Source: JAYZDF01 sp036337945 (GTDB taxonomy: Bacteria > Myxococcota > Kuafuiibacteriia > Kuafuiibacteriales > Kuafuiibacteriaceae). From it: 22,627 nt of DNA. The stretch is from NCBI GenBank assembly GCA_036337945.1, contig JAYZDF010000013.1, positions 1 to 22,627 on the forward strand, given 5' to 3'. Below are positions 14,976-22,064 of this stretch, one piece after another. A program made the translations under genes and the position numbers. The notes below the pieces were generated by a model. It saw nothing but the letters and a program-made list of their open reading frames with translations, made no database searches and had not been told where the DNA came from. Position 1 is the stretch's first letter. Each line of letters begins with the position of its first letter.

Positions 14976-16223
14976 ATGACCAAAATGAATAAATTATTCC
15001 GATTTTCAAGCGTTAGCACCCGGTTATTCTTCTTTCTCTCAAGTTTCGCTGTGCTCGCTGCTTGTGACGAAGAGCCGGAGTGTACGGGGAATAGCCAGTG
15101 CGCCCTTGACCAAATCTGCCAGGCTTCTCGATGCGTTCCGCGACCGACGACGATAAATCGAGCTGTTTACTGCGATGGCGGCACTGAGATTTGTGCGCCA
15201 GACGCTGCAAACTCCGAGACTCCTCCCGACACCGGCGTAAGCGACTCTGGAACCATGTCCAGTTCAGACTCCGGCAGCACAGCTGCGGACGGGTCAAACG
15301 GTTCCTCTGTGGATGGCTCAAGCGGTTCCTCCACGGATGGTTCAACCGGGAGCGCTGACGGAAGTACATCCCAGAATACAGACGGAGGTCCTGGCTCCTC
15401 TCGTTGGGATGTTGGACCCTTGCCGATTATTGATGGTGGACCTGGCTATGATTCCGGTCTTTCTCCGCCACTCACCCTCGACAGCACTGGTCACGTTTGG
15501 ATTTCTGAATTTTCGGACTTTGCGGATACGGGTGCCTACCTCTTTGACCGAAGTGGTGGAAATTACAGTGAAACAGTGCAAACCTTTGCGGTTACGAGTG
15601 GGTCATGTCGTGTGAGGTCTCGACGGGCTCTGAGTGGTTCTCCTACGGGTATACCCGCTGATAGTATCCGAATTGATTACAGTCTGAGTCCTCATGTACC
15701 AGGGCCTGCGGTGCTGACTTCGGCCAATAACGATGGGTATTTTCGTCCAACCGCTCCATTGCCGATGCCACCCGTATTTACGGGAAACTCACAGGTACGC
15801 TTTCAGTTGGTCGAAGCTCGGTCACAATCGAGCTCTGTCCCTAATCTCGAAGTGTTGGTGGATCCGCCACCCGTGCCCGCAATTACTGCACCAAGCCAAG
15901 GAACGTCGACTTTCTCTATCAGTGGGAATCCGCTGATCTCCTGGAATAAAGGCTTTGGGTCTGCGAATCGAACCATTTACATCGAACTTGCTGATTTCGC
16001 ACGAGATACAATCCTCACTTGCGAAGTAGACGATACTGCGCGTCAGCTCCGCATTCCAGCAGCGGCAATCCGTGCTTGGTCTTTAGAAGGACCAGCGGCG
16101 CCCGCTCAATTAGAAATCCGCTATGATAATCGGGAAACAAGAACGGTCGTGACCAATACGGGCTTACCGGTGCAGGTGACTTTTCGAACCTCAGCCGGTC
16201 GAAGTTTCGCTTTGGTTCCTTGA
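14976..16223 (+). CDS. Cys-motif lipoprotein with Ser/Gly/Asp linker
   Basis: The N-terminus has a basic, hydrophobic signal ending in FAVLAACDEE, a good lipobox with lipidated Cys30. Directly after it, ECTGNSQCALDQICQASRC repeats the C-x5-C-x5-C-x4-C motif found in the lipoprotein at the left edge. A low-complexity linker rich in Ser, Gly, Asp and Thr follows (about residues 70-150). The remaining 265 residues are predicted beta-rich, with Pro/Gly loops and no domain I can name. Start choice: the ATG at 14976 (415 residues) or the in-frame ATG at 14985 both give the same signal peptide, and a GATAAT hexamer nine bases before 14985 favours the latter if transcription starts there. Function is unknown; a surface-anchored binding domain on a flexible stalk is an inference. 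Confidence 0.85.
   Translation: MTKMNKLFRFSSVSTRLFFFLSSFAVLAACDEEPECTGNSQCALDQICQASRCVPRPTTINRAVYCDGGTEICAPDAANSETPPDTGVSDSGTMSSSDSGSTAADGSNGSSVDGSSGSSTDGSTGSADGSTSQNTDGGPGSSRWDVGPLPIIDGGPGYDSGLSPPLTLDSTGHVWISEFSDFADTGAYLFDRSGGNYSETVQTFAVTSGSCRVRSRRALSGSPTGIPADSIRIDYSLSPHVPGPAVLTSANNDGYFRPTAPLPMPPVFTGNSQVRFQLVEARSQSSSVPNLEVLVDPPPVPAITAPSQGTSTFSISGNPLISWNKGFGSANRTIYIELADFARDTILTCEVDDTARQLRIPAAAIRAWSLEGPAAPAQLEIRYDNRETRTVVTNTGLPVQVTFRTSAGRSFALVP
15240..15400 (+). repeat. low-complexity Ser/Gly/Asp coding repeat with a 24-base period
   Basis: The coding sequence carries imperfect tandem units of eight residues (GSSVDGSS, GSSTDGST, GSADGSTS) flanked by similar Ser/Gly/Asp-rich sequence. At DNA level GGTTCCTC recurs 24 bases apart at 15300 and 15324. 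It is probably a flexible stalk whose length could vary by slippage or recombination without a frame change. Confidence 0.75.
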
Positions 16224-16233
16224 GCTTTTCTCG

Positions 16234-16282
16234 CTGACGTGAGTCATTTGGGGTTACCGGCATGGGCTTGCCTCACGTTCAG
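16234..16282. repeat. inverted repeat upstream of the TerB-like gene
   Basis: CTGACGTGAG (16234-16243) and CTCACGTTCAG (16272-16282) are inverted copies. They could form a 10-bp stem with a single bulged base and a loop of about 28 bases. There is no U-tract, so it is not a normal terminator for the lipoprotein gene. It lies 20 bases before the TerB-like start codon and could be a two-half-site operator. Confidence 0.45.
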
Positions 16283-16302
16283 GAACTCGATACATCGCTG
16301 GT

Positions 16303-16755
16303 ATGGCTGAATTCTTACCGGAACAAGAACTTAACTTCTCGCAGGTCGAGTGTTTGACCAGCGCAATGTACGCGCTTGCTCGCGTTGACGGCGTGCACGA
16401 TCGAGAAATGTCCCTGATTCGGGAATTCTACGAATCCTGTGCGACCTCAGATGCGCCAAGTCTGGACACCGTAGTGCAAGCAGGTGCGGATATCGAGCGC
16501 GCAAAGTCTCTCTTTAGTTCGGCAGCCGAAGCCGCTTTGTTCATGAAGAGCATGATTCTTTTGGCATTTGCGGATGGCACATACGGTAAGGAAGAGGACG
16601 CAATGATTCGAGAGTTCGCTGGAGCTCTGAGCGTGAGCGATGAAAATTTGGAATCACTGATTAGCAGCACCAAAGAACAAATGCTGGCGAGCCTGTCTCA
16701 TTTGCAAAACGTCGATGCGTTAGCAGACGTCGTTCGTAATCTCTCTTTGAATTAG
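16303..16755 (+). CDS. TerB-like domain protein
   Basis: The 150-residue all-helical protein has two repeats with acidic loops, ARVDGVHDREMSLIREFY and AFADGTYGKEEDAMIREFA. The D-G-x(3)-x-E-E/R-x-x-x-I-x-E-F pattern is that of TerB/TerB-like (DjlA N-terminal-type) domains. Such domains were named from tellurite-resistance operons, are thought to bind metal ions through the acidic residues and are widespread in proteins of unknown role. No other ter genes are present here, so tellurite resistance should not be inferred. There is no signal or membrane segment. It lies 49 bases before mreB on the same strand and may be co-transcribed. Confidence 0.75.
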   Translation: MAEFLPEQELNFSQVECLTSAMYALARVDGVHDREMSLIREFYESCATSDAPSLDTVVQAGADIERAKSLFSSAAEAALFMKSMILLAFADGTYGKEEDAMIREFAGALSVSDENLESLISSTKEQMLASLSHLQNVDALADVVRNLSLN

Positions 16756-16804
16756 CTTCATCTACGACTCGCCAGGGCGTTCGAACTCTGCTAGCCAATC
16801 TAAC

Positions 16805-17827
16805 GTGTTCAATCGAATGCTAGGAATGTTCTCCCAGGACATCGCTATCGATCTGGGAACCGCGAATACATTGGTTTATGTACGAGGCCGCGGCGTCGTC
16901 CTCAACGAGCCATCGGTTGTCGCCATCACCAAAGCCCCGAATAATAAAGTTGTTTCCGTTGGCCGAGCAGCCAAGGAGATGCTTGGTAAGACCCCCGGAA
17001 ATATCGAAGCTATTCGACCCATGCGTGAGGGAGTCATCGCTGACTTTGAGGTCACCGAAGCGATGATGGGTTACTTTATCCAGAAGGCCCATCAGCGAAA
17101 GCATCTGATTCGCTCTCGAGTTGTGATTTCTATACCCGCTGGTATCACGGATGTTGAAACGAAGGCGGTCCGAGGCGCCGCCATGTCTGCTGGTGTGCGC
17201 GAGGTTCTCTTGATTGAGCAGCCTATGGCTGCAGCGGTCGGTGCCGGATTACCTGTCCTTGATGCGCGCGGCTCGATGATCATTGATATTGGGGGTGGCA
17301 CTTCTGATGTTGCCGTCATTGCGCTTGGTGGAATGGTCACCTACGAGACTCTAAAAGTCGCTGGCGACCGGATGGACGAAGCGATCATTCAATATTTGCG
17401 CAGAAAAGAAAATATTCTTATCGGAGAGCGCACCGCCGAGCAAATCAAGATCACAACAGGTAAAGCGCATGCAGCTGGTCGAGACGAGAAGATGCAAGTC
17501 AAAGGCCGAGACCTTATCAGCGGTGTTCCTAAATCGATTAGTATTACGTGTGGAGATGTTCAAGAAGCGTTGACGGATACGATTCAGAGTATCGTCGAAG
17601 CTGCTAAGTCCGTTTTGGAGAGAACTCCTCCCGAGCTTTCTGCGGATTTGGCTGAGCGAGGAATTGTTTTAGCGGGAGGTGGAGCGAGTCTTGTTGGGCT
17701 TGATGTCACACTCCGCGAAGAAACAGGAGTGCCTGTGTTTATCGCTGAAGATCCATTGCTATCGGTTGTTTATGGCGTCGGGCAGGTGCTCGATGATCTT
17801 GATAGATATCGAGGACTATTGTTCTAG
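16805..17827 (+). CDS. mreB: rod-shape-determining actin homologue MreB
   Basis: MreB forms membrane-bound filaments that guide lateral cell-wall synthesis. The 340-residue length is typical. IAIDLGTANTLVYV at residues 13-26 is phosphate motif 1, IIDIGGGTSDVAVIALGG at 159-176 is phosphate motif 2, and GIVLAGGGASLVGLD near the end is the adenosine motif. The N-terminal MFNRMLGMFSQD has the amphipathic character of membrane-binding MreB ends. The start is a GTG at 16805, chosen because it reproduces this conserved leader; no clear Shine-Dalgarno precedes it. The mreC, mreD and rodA genes do not follow: the next gene, nine bases on, is holA. The organism is probably rod-shaped or curved, though that is inference. 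Confidence 0.97.
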   Translation: MFNRMLGMFSQDIAIDLGTANTLVYVRGRGVVLNEPSVVAITKAPNNKVVSVGRAAKEMLGKTPGNIEAIRPMREGVIADFEVTEAMMGYFIQKAHQRKHLIRSRVVISIPAGITDVETKAVRGAAMSAGVREVLLIEQPMAAAVGAGLPVLDARGSMIIDIGGGTSDVAVIALGGMVTYETLKVAGDRMDEAIIQYLRRKENILIGERTAEQIKITTGKAHAAGRDEKMQVKGRDLISGVPKSISITCGDVQEALTDTIQSIVEAAKSVLERTPPELSADLAERGIVLAGGGASLVGLDVTLREETGVPVFIAEDPLLSVVYGVGQVLDDLDRYRGLLF

Positions 17828-17836
17828 GGGATTGAT

Positions 17837-18859
17837 TTGGCTGCTTCAAAAGCAAGGCGAACACGCGCGAATCAAGACCCGTTAGGACACCTCAAAAAGG
17901 ATGGGCCATTACCAGTATATATTTTACACGGTGAGGAACGGCTCCTTGTTCAAGAAGCGCTCGAAGAACTCAAGTTGGCTGGCCTTCCGCCGACTGCAGT
18001 CGATTTCAACCTCGATGTGTTCTTAGCCAAAGACACGACCGCCACTAAAATTGCGGACGCCGCGCGTATGTTGCCAGCCTTTGCACCTCGTCGAATGGTC
18101 ATCGTGAAAGATGCGGATAAGCTCAAAGCAGATACGTTGAATGATCTGCAAACCTATCTTGATGACCCCTCACCGACGACGACTCTTATTTTTGTTGGTC
18201 ATAAGTTTGATGCAAGAACGAAGTTCTACAAATCCATCAAGAAAGTCGGTGCAGCCATTAAATTCGACCATCCAAACCTCAGACAACTCCCGCGTTTGAT
18301 TCGCGATCGAGCCACTAAAATGAATATCGACTTGCGTGACGGAGCTGTTCACGCTCTCGTTGATTCGGTCGGCGCCGACCTGGGTGGCCTGGTGTCCGCT
18401 CTGGAAAAAGTCGCTCTTTACGTAGGACCTGACTCAGGCAAACCTGTTACAGCAAACGATGTTGAGTCGGTGGTCAGTCACGTTCGTGAAGAGTCTATTT
18501 TTGAGCTCACAGATGCCGTGGGTACAAAGAATTTGCCGGTGGCTTTCAAATTAGTTCATCAGATCGTCAATGTATCCAGAAATCATCCTTTGGCTCTCCT
18601 AGGATTGGTTGCGAGTCACTGGCGCAGACTCACGGTCACCAGAGCGATGTTGGCCGATCGGGCACCCAAGGGAGATATTGAGGCTGCATTGAGTTTGCCT
18701 CCTTTCGTAGTTGAGAAGATCATGCGCCAGGCACGGAATCAGACCTTGCCGCGTTTGGTTTTGGGTTTGCGAGCCATTGCGGAGGCGGACCAGGCATTGA
18801 AGGGTGGTCGTTTGCCACCTATTCGTGTCATGGAATCGCTGGTTTTGCGACTCTGCTAA
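17837..18859 (+). CDS. holA: DNA polymerase III delta subunit
   Basis: HolA (delta) opens the beta clamp as part of the clamp-loader complex. The protein starts the family core with LPVYILHGEERLLVQEAL (about residue 25), followed by the AAA+-like first domain (MLPAFAPRRMVIVKDAD) and the collar domain with SIFELTDAVGTKNLPVAF and LLGLVASHWRRL. Delta lacks a working Walker A, as here. The 340-residue length is normal. Initiation is at a TTG (17837); GGGGA, overlapping the mreB stop, lies about six bases upstream and is one of the few good ribosome binding sites in the window, so translation is probably coupled to mreB. The first 20 residues are basic and not conserved. Confidence 0.92.
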   Translation: MAASKARRTRANQDPLGHLKKDGPLPVYILHGEERLLVQEALEELKLAGLPPTAVDFNLDVFLAKDTTATKIADAARMLPAFAPRRMVIVKDADKLKADTLNDLQTYLDDPSPTTTLIFVGHKFDARTKFYKSIKKVGAAIKFDHPNLRQLPRLIRDRATKMNIDLRDGAVHALVDSVGADLGGLVSALEKVALYVGPDSGKPVTANDVESVVSHVREESIFELTDAVGTKNLPVAFKLVHQIVNVSRNHPLALLGLVASHWRRLTVTRAMLADRAPKGDIEAALSLPPFVVEKIMRQARNQTLPRLVLGLRAIAEADQALKGGRLPPIRVMESLVLRLC

Positions 18860-18979
18860 AATTCTCCAATTTTCACGCATCAAATACCCTAACTCGAAAT
18901 CACGGAACGAAGTTAACTGTCTTCCCCAAACTATTGTGTCGTTCGAAGAGCAGCGGAGTTCGTGATACTCTGTGAGCAC

Positions 18980-20548
18980 ATGGGCAGAGCTTGCGCCACA
19001 CTACTAATTCTTCTCTTTTCACTCGGAGCCTGTACGAAAAGGTCCGAGGAATGTTTTACGACTCAGGACTGCTTTGACCAAGGAGTAACCTTGGGAGAAT
19101 GCGTAAATGGTTCGTGCCAGAGAACCTGCGAAACAGATGAAAACTGCGCTTACTCCGATGCGTCTTGCCCTCCTGACGATGCCGCCTGCTTGAACGCGAT
19201 TGAGGACCTGAAGAGCGCAAGCTTCATCTGCGAGGCTTTTGTATGCGTAGCTGGTTGTCCTGATGTGGCCTGCTCCGATGGCGCTACTTGTCGTGACGGT
19301 CGATGTGAATATTTCTCTGAAAGCTTTGAAGCTTCTCAGAGCGGGGACTTCGTCAATCTGCAGTCCTTGGGTTGGAATAATATCGACCGAGACCTTCGCA
19401 ATACGAAGTTGATTGTTGCATGGAGTGGAGGCAAAGGCTGCGACGCGGTTGGGGATATTGATCGATGTGCAGGTCCTGCAGGAGAGGGGGAGTATTTTGC
19501 CGTTCTTGAGCGTAGTCAAGCAACACCCCGTGCTCCGCGGGATTATGGCATGACTTGCCGAGCTTGTGCCTGTTGCCTTGCTTGTCAGGACCCACTAGCT
19601 CGAACGTCAACTACGAGTGTTTGCCCTGGCGTTATCTATCCCGAGGTAAGTGTGTGCACCGAAAGCATCTTGCCTGAGTGTCAGACGATTTGTGACACGT
19701 GTTCTCAGTGTCCTCAAGAACCCACCGTAGCAGATTCGGCTGGGTTAAACGCCTGCGAGGCGAGGGTTGCTCCGCAAACCTGTGACGCCTGTATTGCGTA
19801 CGATCAGTGTCTCGCATCAAAAGAAGCCGAGAACCGGCCGTGCCCAGGCGATGCAGCTACGTACCCAGAATGTTCTGATGGTGATCCTGCATCCCGTACT
19901 GCGGTCGATTGTCAAAGATGTTTGCTCAAGGAGTGTAGTGCTCTGGAAGACAATTGTTTAGCATGCAAAAAGGCCGCAAGTCTGAAAACATCGAATCCTG
20001 ACGAACCAGAGTTGTGGAGAGATTTACAAGCGACTTGTGATGCCCTTGAAGCGAACGCTTGCTATGAGGTGCCGAAAAAAGTCATCCGAACGGACCTAAC
20101 ATTCGACGAGCAAGCTTTAGAGTCACCAGAGATCGATTTGGGTGCTGCGAACACGAAGAGTCTCATCTTGGAATTTCGCTTCGTCGCTTTCGATGTTGGT
20201 GATTCCTTTGTACGCGTGATTCAAGGTACCCCCGAAACAGAATGGATAACCGAGGAGCAAAGAGTGGCCGTTCAGTTTTGCGGTGGCAATTGTCAGATAG
20301 CAGAGAATTGGAAGGATGCGACGGTCAGCTCGCCCTCGCGACCCGCAAGTTTTCCAGCTGTAGCCCAAAAGAACAATAACTTATTGTTTGGCGAACAGAA
20401 CCAGAGCGACTGGACGATAAACACGATGGTCGTTTCGCTGCCATCTGAGATGGTAACTCAAACCTTCCGCTTTCGATTTGTTCCTATTCTGGGGCAGGAC
20501 GTGAGAGTAGCAATCGACGATATTTCTATTCGCGAGGTAACTCAATGA
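18980..20548 (+). CDS. Cys-rich lipoprotein with an interrupted MAM-like jelly-roll domain
   Basis: The ATG at 18980 gives a compact signal, MGRACATLLILLFSLGAC, with lipobox LGAC and lipidated Cys18; an in-frame GTG at 18962 would add six residues. A GATACT hexamer ten bases before the ATG favours the later start. Residues 25-110 are Cys-rich, with C-x5-C-type motifs like those of the other lipoproteins here. Residues 112-180 look like the first strands of a jelly-roll (YFSESFEASQSGDF, EYFAVLERS). Residues 193-361 contain 24 cysteines in a separate block. Residues 366-520 return to jelly-roll strands and end in FRFVPILGQDVRVAIDDISI, the typical end of MAM/concanavalin-type domains. Adhesion is a possible role, but not shown. 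The stop overlaps the next gene by four bases (ATGA). Confidence 0.85.
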   Translation: MGRACATLLILLFSLGACTKRSEECFTTQDCFDQGVTLGECVNGSCQRTCETDENCAYSDASCPPDDAACLNAIEDLKSASFICEAFVCVAGCPDVACSDGATCRDGRCEYFSESFEASQSGDFVNLQSLGWNNIDRDLRNTKLIVAWSGGKGCDAVGDIDRCAGPAGEGEYFAVLERSQATPRAPRDYGMTCRACACCLACQDPLARTSTTSVCPGVIYPEVSVCTESILPECQTICDTCSQCPQEPTVADSAGLNACEARVAPQTCDACIAYDQCLASKEAENRPCPGDAATYPECSDGDPASRTAVDCQRCLLKECSALEDNCLACKKAASLKTSNPDEPELWRDLQATCDALEANACYEVPKKVIRTDLTFDEQALESPEIDLGAANTKSLILEFRFVAFDVGDSFVRVIQGTPETEWITEEQRVAVQFCGGNCQIAENWKDATVSSPSRPASFPAVAQKNNNLLFGEQNQSDWTINTMVVSLPSEMVTQTFRFRFVPILGQDVRVAIDDISIREVTQ

Positions 20549-22062
20549 GACTGTCAACTTCGAGTTTAGTTTATCTTATTTTTGTAAGTATTACGTTGAA
20601 TGCATGTAGTGCAGCTGATTCAGAACTTGTCGTTAACTTAGACGTATCTTCAGGTTCTCTACTTGATCCTTTTCAACGAATTGAGAAGGTAAGAGTCCGA
20701 ATAGATGGTCCCGAGCGATTTGATGATGCGATCGTTGACCTTCAGGATGGACAACAAACGGCGATCTTTAAGAATTTTCCGCTGGAAAGCGACGTGAGCA
20801 TTATTGCCCAAGGTTTTGATAGTAACGGTCTCGTATCTGCTTTCGGGCAGTCAGAAGAATACAAAGTAAGTTCGGAGAATGAAGCAGTCTCTATCCCTTT
20901 TAGGCGACTTTTTGCGTACGTCATTCACGATTCGATTTGCGATGGTGGATGTAAGTCTGGACAAGCCTGCGTTGATACGGGTGAGGGGTATAGTTGCTCT
21001 GCGATTGATAGTTTATGCGATGTTACGTGCACCGATTCTCAAGCGTGCGTCAGTTTAGCCACAGATTCTCGATGTCTCGAAACGTTTCAGGGAGAAGACT
21101 TAGGTCCGGAAAAAATATATGTTTTGGATCCGCAAACTAGGTCCGTTGTTCAGTCTCTAAAATTACCTGTCCCGAATGCAACGGCATCATCGATACGAGC
21201 AGACCGAGGAAAGCGAATACTGGTGACATTTGAAACTGATGAAACCGCTTACCTTGGACTTCTGTCTCAAAAAGATCATACATGGAAAACTTTCACTTTG
21301 CCTCGGCCGAGCGACATCGCGCTTGCGGGTCGAAATAATCTCGGCGTAATTGCTGGCCAGGGGCGAATTTCCTTTATCAATTTAGAAACTGGCGAAATTG
21401 AAACACAAGGCGAACAGGCGACTGCCGGAAGAATACTTGATGGCAGCGTAGGGGATGGAGGCCGAAAAGCTGTAATTGTCATGAGCGGTCAACCAGGCGT
21501 ACTGTTGGTTGATTTTGAAAGAAAGGAAATTTATCCTCCAGGACAAATTGAGGGCGCAGCCGGTGTTGGCGTTTCTGAAGATGGACGTCTTGCGTACATT
21601 AACTCTTCGACCACGAGACAAGTGAGAGTTTTGGATTTACGAACCGTTGGTTTGAGTTTGCTTCAGGGAGAATTTTTTGGCTCTCCAGGAATATCAACAT
21701 TTTCTCCCGCAGTGTCAGGGCTCTTAGGCGTGTACGTCAATGAGGATGAAAACATTAATCGAGTTATCGGTTACAGCGTGTCCGGAAGAAGAGCCTTTGA
21801 GATGGGGAGTGAAGTAAACGTATTACCTTTTCCACGTGGTATCGCGAGCGTACCGGGAAGCAACCGAGTGTTGATAGTGAGCGCGGGGACTTCAACGTTG
21901 TCCGCAGGTATGACTATTGTTGATCCGAATTTAGAAACTGGGCTTGAGGCGAGCACCACAGTCTACCCCCTTGATGTTGATGACTCTTACGTGAACCGCG
22001 CGAGAGAAGTATCTTTTCAAAGATATCGACCGGGTGATGTCGCGGTTACATATGGTCGATAA
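20545..22062 (+). CDS. lipoprotein with Cys-rich module and predicted beta-propeller
   Basis: The signal peptide ends in ITLNAC (lipobox LNAC, Cys21). Residues 25-120 look like an Ig-like/PEGA-like beta domain (VRVRIDGPERF, IIAQGFDSNG). Residues 132-177 contain eight cysteines, an EGF-like or disulfide module. Residues 188-500 are a run of blade-like strands (IYVLDPQTRSVVQSLKLP, GRISFINLETGEIE, GVLLVDFERKEIYPPGQ, RVLDLRTVG, IGYSVSGRRAF), consistent with a seven-bladed propeller of the YVTN/NHL type. The ATG overlaps the previous stop (ATGA), so the two lipoproteins are translationally coupled and probably act together at the cell surface. The next gene starts two bases after the stop. The specific function is unknown. 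Confidence 0.85.
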   Translation: MRLSTSSLVYLIFVSITLNACSAADSELVVNLDVSSGSLLDPFQRIEKVRVRIDGPERFDDAIVDLQDGQQTAIFKNFPLESDVSIIAQGFDSNGLVSAFGQSEEYKVSSENEAVSIPFRRLFAYVIHDSICDGGCKSGQACVDTGEGYSCSAIDSLCDVTCTDSQACVSLATDSRCLETFQGEDLGPEKIYVLDPQTRSVVQSLKLPVPNATASSIRADRGKRILVTFETDETAYLGLLSQKDHTWKTFTLPRPSDIALAGRNNLGVIAGQGRISFINLETGEIETQGEQATAGRILDGSVGDGGRKAVIVMSGQPGVLLVDFERKEIYPPGQIEGAAGVGVSEDGRLAYINSSTTRQVRVLDLRTVGLSLLQGEFFGSPGISTFSPAVSGLLGVYVNEDENINRVIGYSVSGRRAFEMGSEVNVLPFPRGIASVPGSNRVLIVSAGTSTLSAGMTIVDPNLETGLEASTTVYPLDVDDSYVNRAREVSFQRYRPGDVAVTYGR

Positions 22063-22064
22063 GA

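Noticed and set aside
16303..16755. Tellurite-resistance locus suggested by the TerB-like domain.
   Set aside because: No terC, terD, terZ or other ter gene is present; the domain alone is widespread in proteins of unrelated or unknown role.
4094..18892. The nine-base sequence ATACCCTAA occurs in two intergenic regions (4094-4102 and 18884-18892).
   Set aside because: Only two copies, no consistent distance to the next start codon and no matching -35; chance is a sufficient explanation.
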